From contig NZ_MVBC01000006.1 in NCBI RefSeq assembly GCF_002007105.1, positions 62,001 to 126,000 of the forward strand: a stretch of DNA of 64,000 nt, read 5' to 3'. Source of the DNA: Hymenobacter sp. CRA2 (lineage in GTDB: Bacteria > Bacteroidota > Bacteroidia > Cytophagales > Hymenobacteraceae). The notes under the pieces were generated by a model. The model did no database searches, was not told the DNA's origin, and worked only from the letters and a program-made list of their open reading frames with translations. Made by a program: the position numbers and the translations under genes. Shown here in pieces: positions 57,177 to 64,000 of this stretch. The stretch's first letter is position 1. Each line of letters starts with the position of its first letter.

Positions 57177-59021
57177 TTACTTCGCTTTCGCGCCCAGCCA
57201 GGCCGCCCGGAAGGCTAGCTGTTCAGGAGTGGCCTGTTCGGCGGGCACTACGGCCAGCGAGGTAGAGGCGGTCAGCGGCACCTGCACGGTGCGCACCTGC
57301 CCGCGCGAGCGGAATTCCACCGGTACGGTATCACCCACCTTGTGCTTCTTAAGCAGCTTGGGCAGGTCCTTCTCGCTTTTCAGCTCTTTGCCGTCGAAGC
57401 GCAGGATTTCGTCGTCGCGGTCGAGGCCGACCTGGTAGAGCGGCGAGCCGACGAGCGTGCCGTAGCTGATGACGTAGCGTTTATTGGTGAAAGCCACCTG
57501 ACCCGGAGCGCCAAACGTGGGTACGTCGGGGCGGGCGGGGCGCACCAGCAGGCCGGCCGGGGCCAGTAGGGCGGCGTAATCGTGCGGGGTAGCGCGGTAG
57601 ATGTGCTGGCGGAAAAACTGCCCGGCAAAGGCCGTGTCGCCGCTTACCTGACCCAACAGGCGCTGTAGCTCGGGCACGGTGTAGGGCCGCTCGGGCGCAT
57701 AGTCTTTCTGCGGCTTGCCGTGTTGCTGCCACACGGCGCGCATGTAGGTGTCGAGGTCGGTTTTGTAGCGCTGGCGCAGCAGCAGATCCAGCGCCAGGGC
57801 ATTGGCCCCGCCCACAAAGTAGTACGACTGGTACGTGTTGGCGCGGTTGCTGGGGTCGATGGAGCGGGCCGCGTCCACAAACGGCGCCTGCTGGCTCATG
57901 TAAATGGCCCCGTAGCGCTGGGCGCCGGGCACCTGCATGGAGTTGACGAGGCCGTTCAGGGCTTCGTCGCAGTACTGCTTATCGGTGGGGTATGCGCCCG
58001 AGCGGCGCAGCAGTAGCTCGCCGTAATACTGCGTGAAGCCCTCTGCAAACCAGAGCATGTCGCTCATGTTGGCCCGCTCGAAGTCGAAGGGCTCCAGGTC
58101 GCGCGGGCGGATGCGTTCCACGTTCCAGCTGTGGAAAAACTCGTGCGACACCGTGCCGAGGTTGTCCAGCGCGCCCGGCCCGCTGATGGGGCGCGCGTTG
58201 GTCACCGAGGTGGAGTTGCGGTGCTCCATGCCGTCGCCGCTGGCCTGGGGCAGGTAGTCGGCCACGAAGGTGTAGCGGCCGAAATCGTACTGCGGTAGCT
58301 CGCCGAACACGGCCCGGGCCTCGCGCACCACGCCCTTGGTCAGCTCGGCGTAGCGGTCCAGGTCGGCCGCGGTGCCGGGGTGTAGCACCTGCATTTCGAT
58401 GGTGCGGCCGTCTTCCTGCCAGCTGCGCACCTGGTGGGCGCCGAGGGAAGTGGGTGAGTCCATAAAGTACTGGAAGTGCGGGGCGCGCCACACCTCGCCG
58501 CCGGGCTGCAACTGCGAGGCCACGTTCCAGCCAGCCGGCAGGTCGAAGCGCACTTCCACGGGGCGCTGATCGAGCCCACGGGCATAGGCAAAGGTGGCCG
58601 GGATGTTCAGGTGCGCGTGTTGCGCGTCGATGCCGAGGTAGGTGCCATCGGTCCGGTCGCCGAATACGGTGTAGCTGAAGCGCACGGTGCCGTCGGGACC
58701 GGGCGTCACGTCCCAGCCGTAGGGGTCGGGGTGGCTGAGCGGCAGCGCTTTGCCCTGCGCGTCGGTGGCCTGCACGTCGTACACGTTCTTGGCGAATTCG
58801 TGCAGGGCGTAGCGGCCGGGCGAGGAGCGGGCCATGCGCACCTGCAGCGGTCGGCCAGCCGGCACCTGCGCGAAGGTGGCCACCACTTGCGCCTCGTGGT
58901 GCGCGGCGTTGGGAAAGCTGATGCGGTATTGGACGGGAGCGGCCTGCTGCGCCTGGCTTAGCAGCGGCGCGGTCAGCAAACCCAGGCCCAGCAGCAGCCG
59001 GGCAGCAGAAGAATGGAGCAT
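57177..59021 (-). CDS. M61-family (glycyl aminopeptidase-like) metallopeptidase with PDZ domain
   Basis: 614 residues from ATG 59021, with signal peptide MLHSSAARLLLGLGLLTAPL ... SQAQ. N-terminal beta domain (VQYRISFPNAAHHEAQVVAT), central gluzincin core with VSHEFFHSWNVERIRPRDLE (HExxH-type zinc motif at about 292) and MLWFAEGFTQYYGELLLRRS with the third ligand. The C-terminal PDZ part has SYGTLVGSPLYQVGLDRDDE, ILRFDGKELKSEKDLPKLLK and VPVEFRSRGQVRTVQVPL. The family trims glycine- or alanine-rich peptides. Expected to be periplasmic. Downstream is the repeat cluster. Confidence 0.94.
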   Translation of the reverse strand: MLHSSAARLLLGLGLLTAPLLSQAQQAAPVQYRISFPNAAHHEAQVVATFAQVPAGRPLQVRMARSSPGRYALHEFAKNVYDVQATDAQGKALPLSHPDPYGWDVTPGPDGTVRFSYTVFGDRTDGTYLGIDAQHAHLNIPATFAYARGLDQRPVEVRFDLPAGWNVASQLQPGGEVWRAPHFQYFMDSPTSLGAHQVRSWQEDGRTIEMQVLHPGTAADLDRYAELTKGVVREARAVFGELPQYDFGRYTFVADYLPQASGDGMEHRNSTSVTNARPISGPGALDNLGTVSHEFFHSWNVERIRPRDLEPFDFERANMSDMLWFAEGFTQYYGELLLRRSGAYPTDKQYCDEALNGLVNSMQVPGAQRYGAIYMSQQAPFVDAARSIDPSNRANTYQSYYFVGGANALALDLLLRQRYKTDLDTYMRAVWQQHGKPQKDYAPERPYTVPELQRLLGQVSGDTAFAGQFFRQHIYRATPHDYAALLAPAGLLVRPARPDVPTFGAPGQVAFTNKRYVISYGTLVGSPLYQVGLDRDDEILRFDGKELKSEKDLPKLLKKHKVGDTVPVEFRSRGQVRTVQVPLTASTSLAVVPAEQATPEQLAFRAAWLGAKAK

Positions 59022-59165
59022 AGGGTAGAGTAGGGGACGCCCGAAAGTACGCGCCCGCCAGCAGACACCGAAACGGTGCACCGCGTTGCTTCCCGCCCGT
59101 TAGCTTGCCAAAGTGCCGCGCAGGGATTGTGGCAACGGCGCTGGAAAGCCCCTGGAGCAGCACGA

Positions 59166-59807
59166 CTACTTCCACACCGCCGCCTCCACCAGGCCATCGG
59201 CCCACTGCTGCTGCCAGTGGCGCTGCAGCCCCAAGCGGCCCAGCACGCCGGCAATATCGGGCAACTGCCTCCCCGGCACGGCCGACGTTAGCCCGAAAAA
59301 GCGGTACATCAGCCACTGCAGGCCGCGCTGCCAGCCCCGGTGTGGCGGTGCAAAATCCGCCACTAGCCAGCGGGTGCTGGTGTGGGTGTGCTGGTGTAGC
59401 CGTTGCACCAAGGCGGCCAGCTCCACGTCGGGAAACAGATCGAAGAGGAAGAAGGCCACCACGACGTCAAACTGCTCCGCGGGCTGCAGCACGGTTTCGG
59501 TGCCGTGGCGCAGGCTGATCTGGTCGGCTACTGCGGGCAACTGCTCCTGAATTAAGCTGGCCGCCTGAGCCAGCATGCGGGCCGAGGCTTCCAGATAGAC
59601 TACCTGCGCCGCGGGCTGGTGAGCAAACAAATCGGGCAGTACCCGCCCCGTGCCGCCCCCGATAAACAATACGCGCGGTGCCGGCTGTGCCTGAGCAAGG
59701 CCCGCTTGCAGCGCCGCGCGCTGGGCCCGCAGCAGCAGCGGCCCGAAGACCAGGCCGGCCAACGGGTCGTAGAAGCGGGCGACGCGGTCAAAGTTGGGCG
59801 TGGGCAT
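59166..59807 (-). CDS. Class I SAM-dependent methyltransferase
   Basis: 213 residues from ATG 59807 (MPTPNFDRVARFYDPLAGLV). SAM motif I is VLFIGGGTGRVLPDL (residues about 45-59). Motif II/III regions are VVYLEASARMLAQAASLIQE and FDVVVAFFLFDLFPDVELAA, followed by WLVADFAPPHRGWQRGLQ and a C-terminal GLQRHWQQQWADGLVEAAVW. The fold is clear, but the acceptor (quinone, lipid, small molecule) cannot be named. Alone between the M61 and PAP2 genes. Confidence 0.9.
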   Translation of the reverse strand: MPTPNFDRVARFYDPLAGLVFGPLLLRAQRAALQAGLAQAQPAPRVLFIGGGTGRVLPDLFAHQPAAQVVYLEASARMLAQAASLIQEQLPAVADQISLRHGTETVLQPAEQFDVVVAFFLFDLFPDVELAALVQRLHQHTHTSTRWLVADFAPPHRGWQRGLQWLMYRFFGLTSAVPGRQLPDIAGVLGRLGLQRHWQQQWADGLVEAAVWK

Positions 59808-59908
59808 GACAGAGCGGGCTAGGCGGCGCAACCTACGGCCGGCGGCGCAGAGTATCCTTCGCCCGGCGGTTTGCGTTGTTCTACGCAGTTACCCGTTTTC
59901 TGCGCCGC

Positions 59909-60625
59909 ATGACCACCTCTTTTCGTCGCCTGTTCGCCGGAATCCTCCTGTTCGTCACCGAATTTGCTCTGATTCTGGCCATCGGTACGGCGGGCGTGGT
60001 CATCTTCCTGCTGCTGGGCCGGCAGGTGCTCGGCGACGGGCAACTGGATTTCGACGAGGGCGCCTTCACCTGGTCGCACTGGTTTCTTGGCGACGCCAAC
60101 CGCCACTGGGTTGACTTCATCACTTTCCTGGCCTCGCGCAACTTCATCATCGTGGCTGCGCTGGCCGTTATCGGCTACTTCCTGGTGCTGCGCAAGCACC
60201 GCTGGTACTCGCTCAAAGTGCCCGTGGTGGCCCTGGGCAGCATCACGCTGAATCTGCTGCTGAAGCAATTTTACAACCGCCCGCGCCCAATGCTGCCGCT
60301 TACATCGGCATCGGGCCTGAGCTTCCCGAGCGGCCACGCCATGATTTCGGCCTCGTTCTACGGCCTGCTCATCTACCTTACCTGGCAGCACGTGACCAAT
60401 AAGTCGCTACGTTGGCTGCTGACGGTACTCCTGACCGCCCTTATCCTGATGATTGGCCTGACGCGGGTGTACCTGCGCGTGCACTACGCCTCCGACGTGC
60501 TGGCCGGCTTTGCGGCCGGCGTGCTATGGCTGCTGGTGGCTATTCCGTTGCTAAACCGGATGGAACGCCTCATCAAACAGCGGGCGCGGGGCGCTAAGTC
60601 CAATACCATGTTGCCCACGGAGTGA
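59909..60625 (+). CDS. PAP2-family phosphatase
   Basis: 238 residues from ATG 59909 (MTTSFRRLFAGILLFVTEFA); the open frame begins at 59876. Six helices with the three PAP2 motifs: KQFYNRPRP, FPSGHAM and RVYLRVHYASDVLAGF. The conserved His in motif 2 and the His/Asp in motif 3 are present. Activity probably removes phosphate from a lipid phosphate such as undecaprenyl pyrophosphate or phosphatidate, with the active site facing the periplasm. A paralogue is at 60958, on the other side of the tRNA gene. Confidence 0.93.
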   Translation: MTTSFRRLFAGILLFVTEFALILAIGTAGVVIFLLLGRQVLGDGQLDFDEGAFTWSHWFLGDANRHWVDFITFLASRNFIIVAALAVIGYFLVLRKHRWYSLKVPVVALGSITLNLLLKQFYNRPRPMLPLTSASGLSFPSGHAMISASFYGLLIYLTWQHVTNKSLRWLLTVLLTALILMIGLTRVYLRVHYASDVLAGFAAGVLWLLVAIPLLNRMERLIKQRARGAKSNTMLPTE

Positions 60626-60687
60626 AATTTTTGCGCCTGATTATCAGTGGGCAAAGCTTTTGTTAAGAAAATCTTTTGCGTAGGCTC

Positions 60688-60718
60688 TTGACAACAACCC
60701 CAAGGCCCTCTACTTTTG
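60688..60718 (+). promoter_or_regulatory. Bacteroidota-type promoter of tRNA-Leu
   Basis: TTG at 60688-60690 and TACTTTTG at 60711-60718, separated by 20 bases, match the TTG...TAnnTTTG consensus. The tRNA starts 49 bases further on. A small hairpin (CGCCGCTG at 60729-60736 with CAGCGGCG at 60746-60753) lies in the leader. Confidence 0.75.
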
Positions 60719-60766
60719 TATCACAATTCGCCGCTGACCTACCAACAGCGGCGAGTTTTAAAAGCT

Positions 60767-60848
60767 GCGGTTGTGGCGAAATTGGTAGACGCGCTGTCTT
60801 CAGGCGGCAGTTCCGAAAGGTGTGAGAGTTCGAGTCTCTCCGACCGCA
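60767..60848 (+). tRNA. tRNA-Leu (anticodon CAG)
   Basis: Cloverleaf read by eye. Acceptor GCGGTTG pairs with CGACCGC (60841-60847), discriminator A at 60848. The D arm has AAATTGGTAGAC. The anticodon stem CTGTC/GGCAG encloses TTCAGGC, giving CAG at positions 34-36, which reads CUG. There is a long variable arm (TTCCGAAAGGTGT) as in leucine tRNAs and a T arm GAGAGTTCGAGTCTCTC. The 3' CCA is not encoded (genomic ACA). Confidence 0.95.
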
Positions 60849-60853
60849 CAAAC

Positions 60854-60892
60854 CGAGAGCCGGTTCCGAAAGGAACCGGCTCTCGTGTTTTT
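60854..60892 (+). terminator. Terminator of the tRNA transcript
   Basis: A perfect 14-bp stem (CGAGAGCCGGTTCC at 60854-60867, complement at 60872-60885) with a GAAA loop, then TGTTTTTT. Confidence 0.92.
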
Positions 60893-60957
60893 TAGCGTTT
60901 CCCACGCCGTACCTGCCGCCACCGCCGCGGGCTTTCGGCCGTAAGCAAAGGCTTGTT

Positions 60958-61635
60958 ATGAACCGTCTGCCTCGCTTTCTTGTGCGCCTGACCGGGCAAC
61001 TCTCTGCCGAGCTGGCCGCAATGGGCGTGGCCTTCGTGGGCGCGTTTCTGGCGTTTCTGTACATCACCCGGCTAGTGTTCTACCGCGGCCCGGAGCACTT
61101 CGATCAGGCCGCCTTCGATGCCATGGATCGGCTACGTGCCTCTGTGCCCGGCCTTACCGCCTGGGCCCTACGCGTGACGTTTTTCGGCTCGGCGCTCTGG
61201 TTTGTCATCGTGGGCTTGGCCGCTCCGCCGCTGCTGTGGTGGCTGAAGCGGCGCCGCGAGGCCGTGGAGCTGTTTGCCGCCATTGCCGGTGCCTCGCTGC
61301 TGAATCAGCTGCTGAAGCACTTTTTCGGGCGGGTGCGGCCGCTCACTGCACTGATTTACCAGCCGGGGCTGAGCTTTCCCAGCGGCCATTCTATGGTTGG
61401 GCTGGCGCTGTATGGCATGCTGGCCTGGCAGCTGTGGCGCTACGGCCGGCACCCTATCTGGGCCATATTGCTGGTGCTCTGGGCCGTGTTCGTCGGCCTG
61501 ACGCGTATCTACCTGCACGTGCACTACGCCACCGATGTGCTGGCTGGCTTTGCGGCCGCTGTAGCGTGGGTGGTACTGGTACAGGCTGCCGTGCAGCGCC
61601 GGCTGCAGCGCATGGGACAAGTGGTAAAAAAGTGA
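60958..61635 (+). CDS. PAP2-family phosphatase, paralogue
   Basis: 225 residues from ATG 60958 (MNRLPRFLVRLTGQLSAELA). The PAP2 motifs are KHFFGRVRP, FPSGHSM and RIYLHVHYATDVLAGF. It matches the 59909-60625 protein in layout (six helices, same motif spacing, LRASVPGLTAWALRVTF in place of the other's ANRHWVDFITFLA). One-gene duplication across a tRNA is the simplest explanation. Lipid-phosphate phosphatase at the membrane; its substrate cannot be told. Its own hairpin follows at 61649. Confidence 0.93.
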   Translation: MNRLPRFLVRLTGQLSAELAAMGVAFVGAFLAFLYITRLVFYRGPEHFDQAAFDAMDRLRASVPGLTAWALRVTFFGSALWFVIVGLAAPPLLWWLKRRREAVELFAAIAGASLLNQLLKHFFGRVRPLTALIYQPGLSFPSGHSMVGLALYGMLAWQLWRYGRHPIWAILLVLWAVFVGLTRIYLHVHYATDVLAGFAAAVAWVVLVQAAVQRRLQRMGQVVKK

Positions 61636-61648
61636 TTATAAGCGCCCA

Positions 61649-61678
61649 GCCTGTCGAGCGCAGCTACGCTTGACAGGC
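61649..61678. terminator. Hairpin between convergent PAP2 and GAF-like genes
   Basis: Stem GCCTGTC / GACAGGC with an inner AGCG...CGCT pairing around CAGCTA, one mismatch. No long T run. It has the GTCGAGCGCAGC motif of the dispersed repeats, so it may be a repeat fragment serving as a terminator. Confidence 0.4.
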
Positions 61679-61693
61679 CGGGATGCGTTACTG

Positions 61694-64000
61694 TTAGCTC
61701 AGCTTCACCCGTACGCGGATGGCCTGCAGGCCCTTCACGCCTTGCAGCTCTTCTAGTTCCAGCTCCTCCACGCCGGGCTCCAGCAGGCCGCGGTCCTGCA
61801 AGTAGTCCACGTACTCGCGGTACTCGGCGGCTTCGCGGGCCTGGGCGTACACTAGCGCGATGCAGCCGGGCTGCGTCAGCCGCTCGCCGGTGCCCGCCAC
61901 GGTGGCCTTGTCCACGCGCTTCTTGATGATTTCGTAGCGGATATTGTAGGCGCCATCCACGTCGAACTGCCGCTCGTCCATGCGGAAGCGGATGCTCAGG
62001 GCCTGGCTGTGGATGAGCACCAGCTGGGTGGTATCCAGCGGCACGGGCAGCGTGGGCTTGAGCCGGTGCGTGAGTCGGGTGATTTCGCAACTCACCAGCA
62101 ACTGCCACAGCCGCAGGTTCTTGAGGAAGATCAGGTCGAAGGGCTTGTCGTGCACCAGCGAAGCGCCCACGTAGATATTGTACTCCACGCCATCGGTTTT
62201 AAAGCGCTGGAAGTAGTGCGGAAACATCTTTTGGGCGCGGCGGTCCTCCTCGTCGAGGTAGTCGCTCACCGCATCGTTGAGCTGGGTGATGCTCTGCTCG
62301 AAGGCCTTACGGCGCTTGTAGAGAATGCCCAGTTCGGGGTCGATGTTCGACCAGTACTCGCCGATGATGGCGCGTAGCTCGGGCGTGTGCTGCGCCAGGT
62401 ACTCAAACAGCGGCTCCACCTCCGACTTGATGGATTCCAGAATGCTTACCTCGTCGCCCGAAAGAATGCCCTGGCGCAGGCGCTTCAGGTTCTTGGTGAC
62501 GTAGAACTTCAGCTCGTCCAGGATGGGCAGGGCCTGAAACTCGGTGGCTTTCTTGAGCACGCGGTTAGCCAAGGTCAGGTGCTCGATCAGGTCGCCCTGA
62601 ATGGCCTCGTTGCGGGCCGTGCTGGAGCCGCGCACGTCGGAGGAGCCGTAGAGCGGGTACACGTCCTGGAACACGATGGGCTCCATTTCCGCGTTTTTGT
62701 TGCCCTCGTCGATTTTCTCCAGCAGGTTCAGGGCCGCGTCGGTGAAGCGCCACTCCATGCTGGGGTGAATGGCGGTAAACTTCTCCTTCACGATGGCCTG
62801 CACGCGGGTCTGGATTTCCTCGGCGTTGCGCTTTACGGCCACGGCAAAGAGCGGCAGAAAGGCCGTGACTTTGTCCAGGGCAAACTCGTCCAGGTCGGCG
62901 GCGTTGGGCGAGCCCAGCTCCAGCAGGCCCACCGCATCGTCGCCGTAAGGCAGCAGCGCCAGAATGGCCGAGCGGATGCCGATGCTGGTGAGCTGCTCAC
63001 GCAAGTCCTCCGGAATATCGGCCGTGGCCACGTCCTCCAGCACCAGCGGGCGGCGCTCCTGCGTCACCTGGGCGTACACGCGCCGGAAGCCCGAATTGGC
63101 GTCCTGGCGCTGCAACTGCTTCATCAGAAACGAGTGGTTGATCTTGCGGCCAAAGTCCACGAAGGCCTTTTTCTTCTCGTCGTAGGCGGCAATGCCGAGC
63201 TGCAGGAAGGGCCGGCCGAAGAGCACGCGCAGCTTTTCCTGAATCTGCTCGAGCCGGTCGGAGGCCTGCAGCACGTCGCGCTCCAGCAGGTCGTACTTCA
63301 GCTCCGAGAGGATTTCCTGCTCCGTTACGTCAGTAAGCTGCAGGATGTTGAAGCCTTCCAGGGCGAAATTATCGGGCGGCAGCAGCTCGCGCCACAGGGC
63401 CACGTCGTGGGGGTTGCGGCGTAGGCGCTCCAGGTTTTCGTCGGCCAGCTCCGGCTTCGGCCCGACGAGCTTCACATCGAGAAACGCCGAGTTGAAAGCC
63501 ACGCTGTAGTGCCGGTACAGGCCGATGTTGTAGTCGGGCACGGTGAAGATGATGCTGCCGTAGTGGTCGGGCATGTCCTGGCCGTACAGCTTCTCCATGA
63601 TCTGGGCGTACACCATGTGCACCATGTGGCGCTCCATGGTGGCCGCGTCGATGTTCAACGGCTGCTTCACGCGCTTGTCGGGCGCCAGCAGCACTTCGGC
63701 AAAGCGGGGCGTGTGGTAGAAGCTGTAGCGCTGAAAGGGCGGAATGGCCCCGATGATGTCGGTGGCGAAGGAGGCCGGCGGAAACACGGCCAGCATCAGG
63801 GCCTGCACCAGTTGCTGGTGGGCGTCGAGGACGCTGGTATCGGTGAGGGGGCCGCGCAGCTCGGGCGCCTGCTCCACCTTGCGCATAATGCCGCGCGCTA
63901 CCAGAGCAATGCCGGGGTTGGCATCGTCGAGGCGGGCCTGCCACCACGCAATGATGGGCTCGAGGCTGAGCGTGGTCTGAAAGAAAAATACCGGCGCGGG
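61694..64000 (-). CDS. Large GAF-like protein, 5' end outside the window
   Basis: The frame is open from 64000 (first residues PAPVFFFQTTLSLEPIIAWW) to a stop at 61694, so the start is beyond the window and the ATG at 63886 is internal. 768 residues are visible. A GAF-like part is around RRPLVLEDVATADIPEDLRE, LTSIGIRSAILALLPYGDDA and VGLLELGSPNAADLDEFALD, followed by helical regions (KVTAFLPLFAVAVKRNAEEI, ESIKSEVEPLFEYLAQHTPE). The C-terminal segment is YRKRRKAF-type coil and a beta domain. No kinase, cyclase or DNA-binding domain is recognised. Role unknown; signal-sensing is suggested only by the GAF-like part. Confidence 0.8.
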   Translation of the reverse strand, partial: PAPVFFFQTTLSLEPIIAWWQARLDDANPGIALVARGIMRKVEQAPELRGPLTDTSVLDAHQQLVQALMLAVFPPASFATDIIGAIPPFQRYSFYHTPRFAEVLLAPDKRVKQPLNIDAATMERHMVHMVYAQIMEKLYGQDMPDHYGSIIFTVPDYNIGLYRHYSVAFNSAFLDVKLVGPKPELADENLERLRRNPHDVALWRELLPPDNFALEGFNILQLTDVTEQEILSELKYDLLERDVLQASDRLEQIQEKLRVLFGRPFLQLGIAAYDEKKKAFVDFGRKINHSFLMKQLQRQDANSGFRRVYAQVTQERRPLVLEDVATADIPEDLREQLTSIGIRSAILALLPYGDDAVGLLELGSPNAADLDEFALDKVTAFLPLFAVAVKRNAEEIQTRVQAIVKEKFTAIHPSMEWRFTDAALNLLEKIDEGNKNAEMEPIVFQDVYPLYGSSDVRGSSTARNEAIQGDLIEHLTLANRVLKKATEFQALPILDELKFYVTKNLKRLRQGILSGDEVSILESIKSEVEPLFEYLAQHTPELRAIIGEYWSNIDPELGILYKRRKAFEQSITQLNDAVSDYLDEEDRRAQKMFPHYFQRFKTDGVEYNIYVGASLVHDKPFDLIFLKNLRLWQLLVSCEITRLTHRLKPTLPVPLDTTQLVLIHSQALSIRFRMDERQFDVDGAYNIRYEIIKKRVDKATVAGTGERLTQPGCIALVYAQAREAAEYREYVDYLQDRGLLEPGVEELELEELQGVKGLQAIRVRVKLS

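Noticed and set aside
60767-60892. Genomic island inserted at tRNA-Leu
   Set aside because: No integrase and no duplicated tRNA 3' end; both flanking genes are ordinary PAP2 phosphatases.

Overview
The window looks like chromosomal DNA of a Hymenobacter-like bacterium (Bacteroidota, Cytophagales). The evidence is the GC-rich, NNC/NNG-biased codon use, a type IX secretion C-terminal sorting region at the left edge, TAnnTTTG-type promoter boxes, and a gene set common in that group (DUF2911, DUF547, YitT, PIG-L plus sodium:solute symporter, TonB-family protein, manganese catalase, NarL-type kinase with a seven-helix membrane protein). Genus assignment is inference; no rRNA gene is present.

Layout. 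1-2.5 kb: the 3' end of a secreted T9SS cargo protein and four small uncharacterised genes, one apparently frameshifted. 2.6-9.0 kb: a minus-strand tripartite RND efflux operon (adaptor, GNAT acetyltransferase, inner-membrane pump, TolC-like channel). 9.2-11.8 kb: a DUF892 ferritin-like stress protein and exonuclease VII (xseA-xseB). 12-16 kb: an AT-rich gap, then a membrane protein, a histidine kinase and a receiver-only response regulator. 16-31 kb: mostly single housekeeping or envelope genes (MGMT-like protein, M13 peptidase, cyclophilin, Mn catalase, zinc-dependent phospholipase-like protein, kinase-like unknown, CinA, amidohydrolase, acyl-CoA-binding protein, CDGSH protein, GNAT, deoxynucleoside kinase, DUF2461). 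31-38 kb: DUF547, MOSC, YitT, a large tail-fibre/adhesin-like secreted protein and a subtilase. 38.6-43.7 kb: a PIG-L deacetylase with an internal compositionally foreign block, a 21-bp minisatellite, a 50-residue one-helix protein and a sodium:solute symporter. 44-51 kb: minus-strand envelope genes (DUF2911, ExbD-like and YcxB-like small membrane proteins, ABC exporter, TonB-like protein, second symporter). 51-59.8 kb: pirin, MBL-fold hydrolase, Bax-inhibitor-1-like protein, MFS exporter, M61 peptidase, methyltransferase. 59.9-61.6 kb: two PAP2 phosphatases either side of tRNA-Leu(CAG). 61.7-64 kb: a large GAF-like protein running off the window.

The window is mainly ordinary chromosome with little operon structure beyond the efflux operon, xseAB, the two-component pair and the PIG-L/symporter set. 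There is no integrase, transposase, prophage or CRISPR array. The accessory signal is in intergenic DNA: several families of short inverted-repeat (REP/MITE-like) elements, a 21-bp tandem array and strong bidirectional terminators. Best leads for something undescribed are the 50-residue membrane protein overlapping the symporter start, the mosaic PIG-L gene beside the minisatellite, and a possible atypical kinase fold at 22.8 kb. None of these is shown to be a new system by sequence alone.
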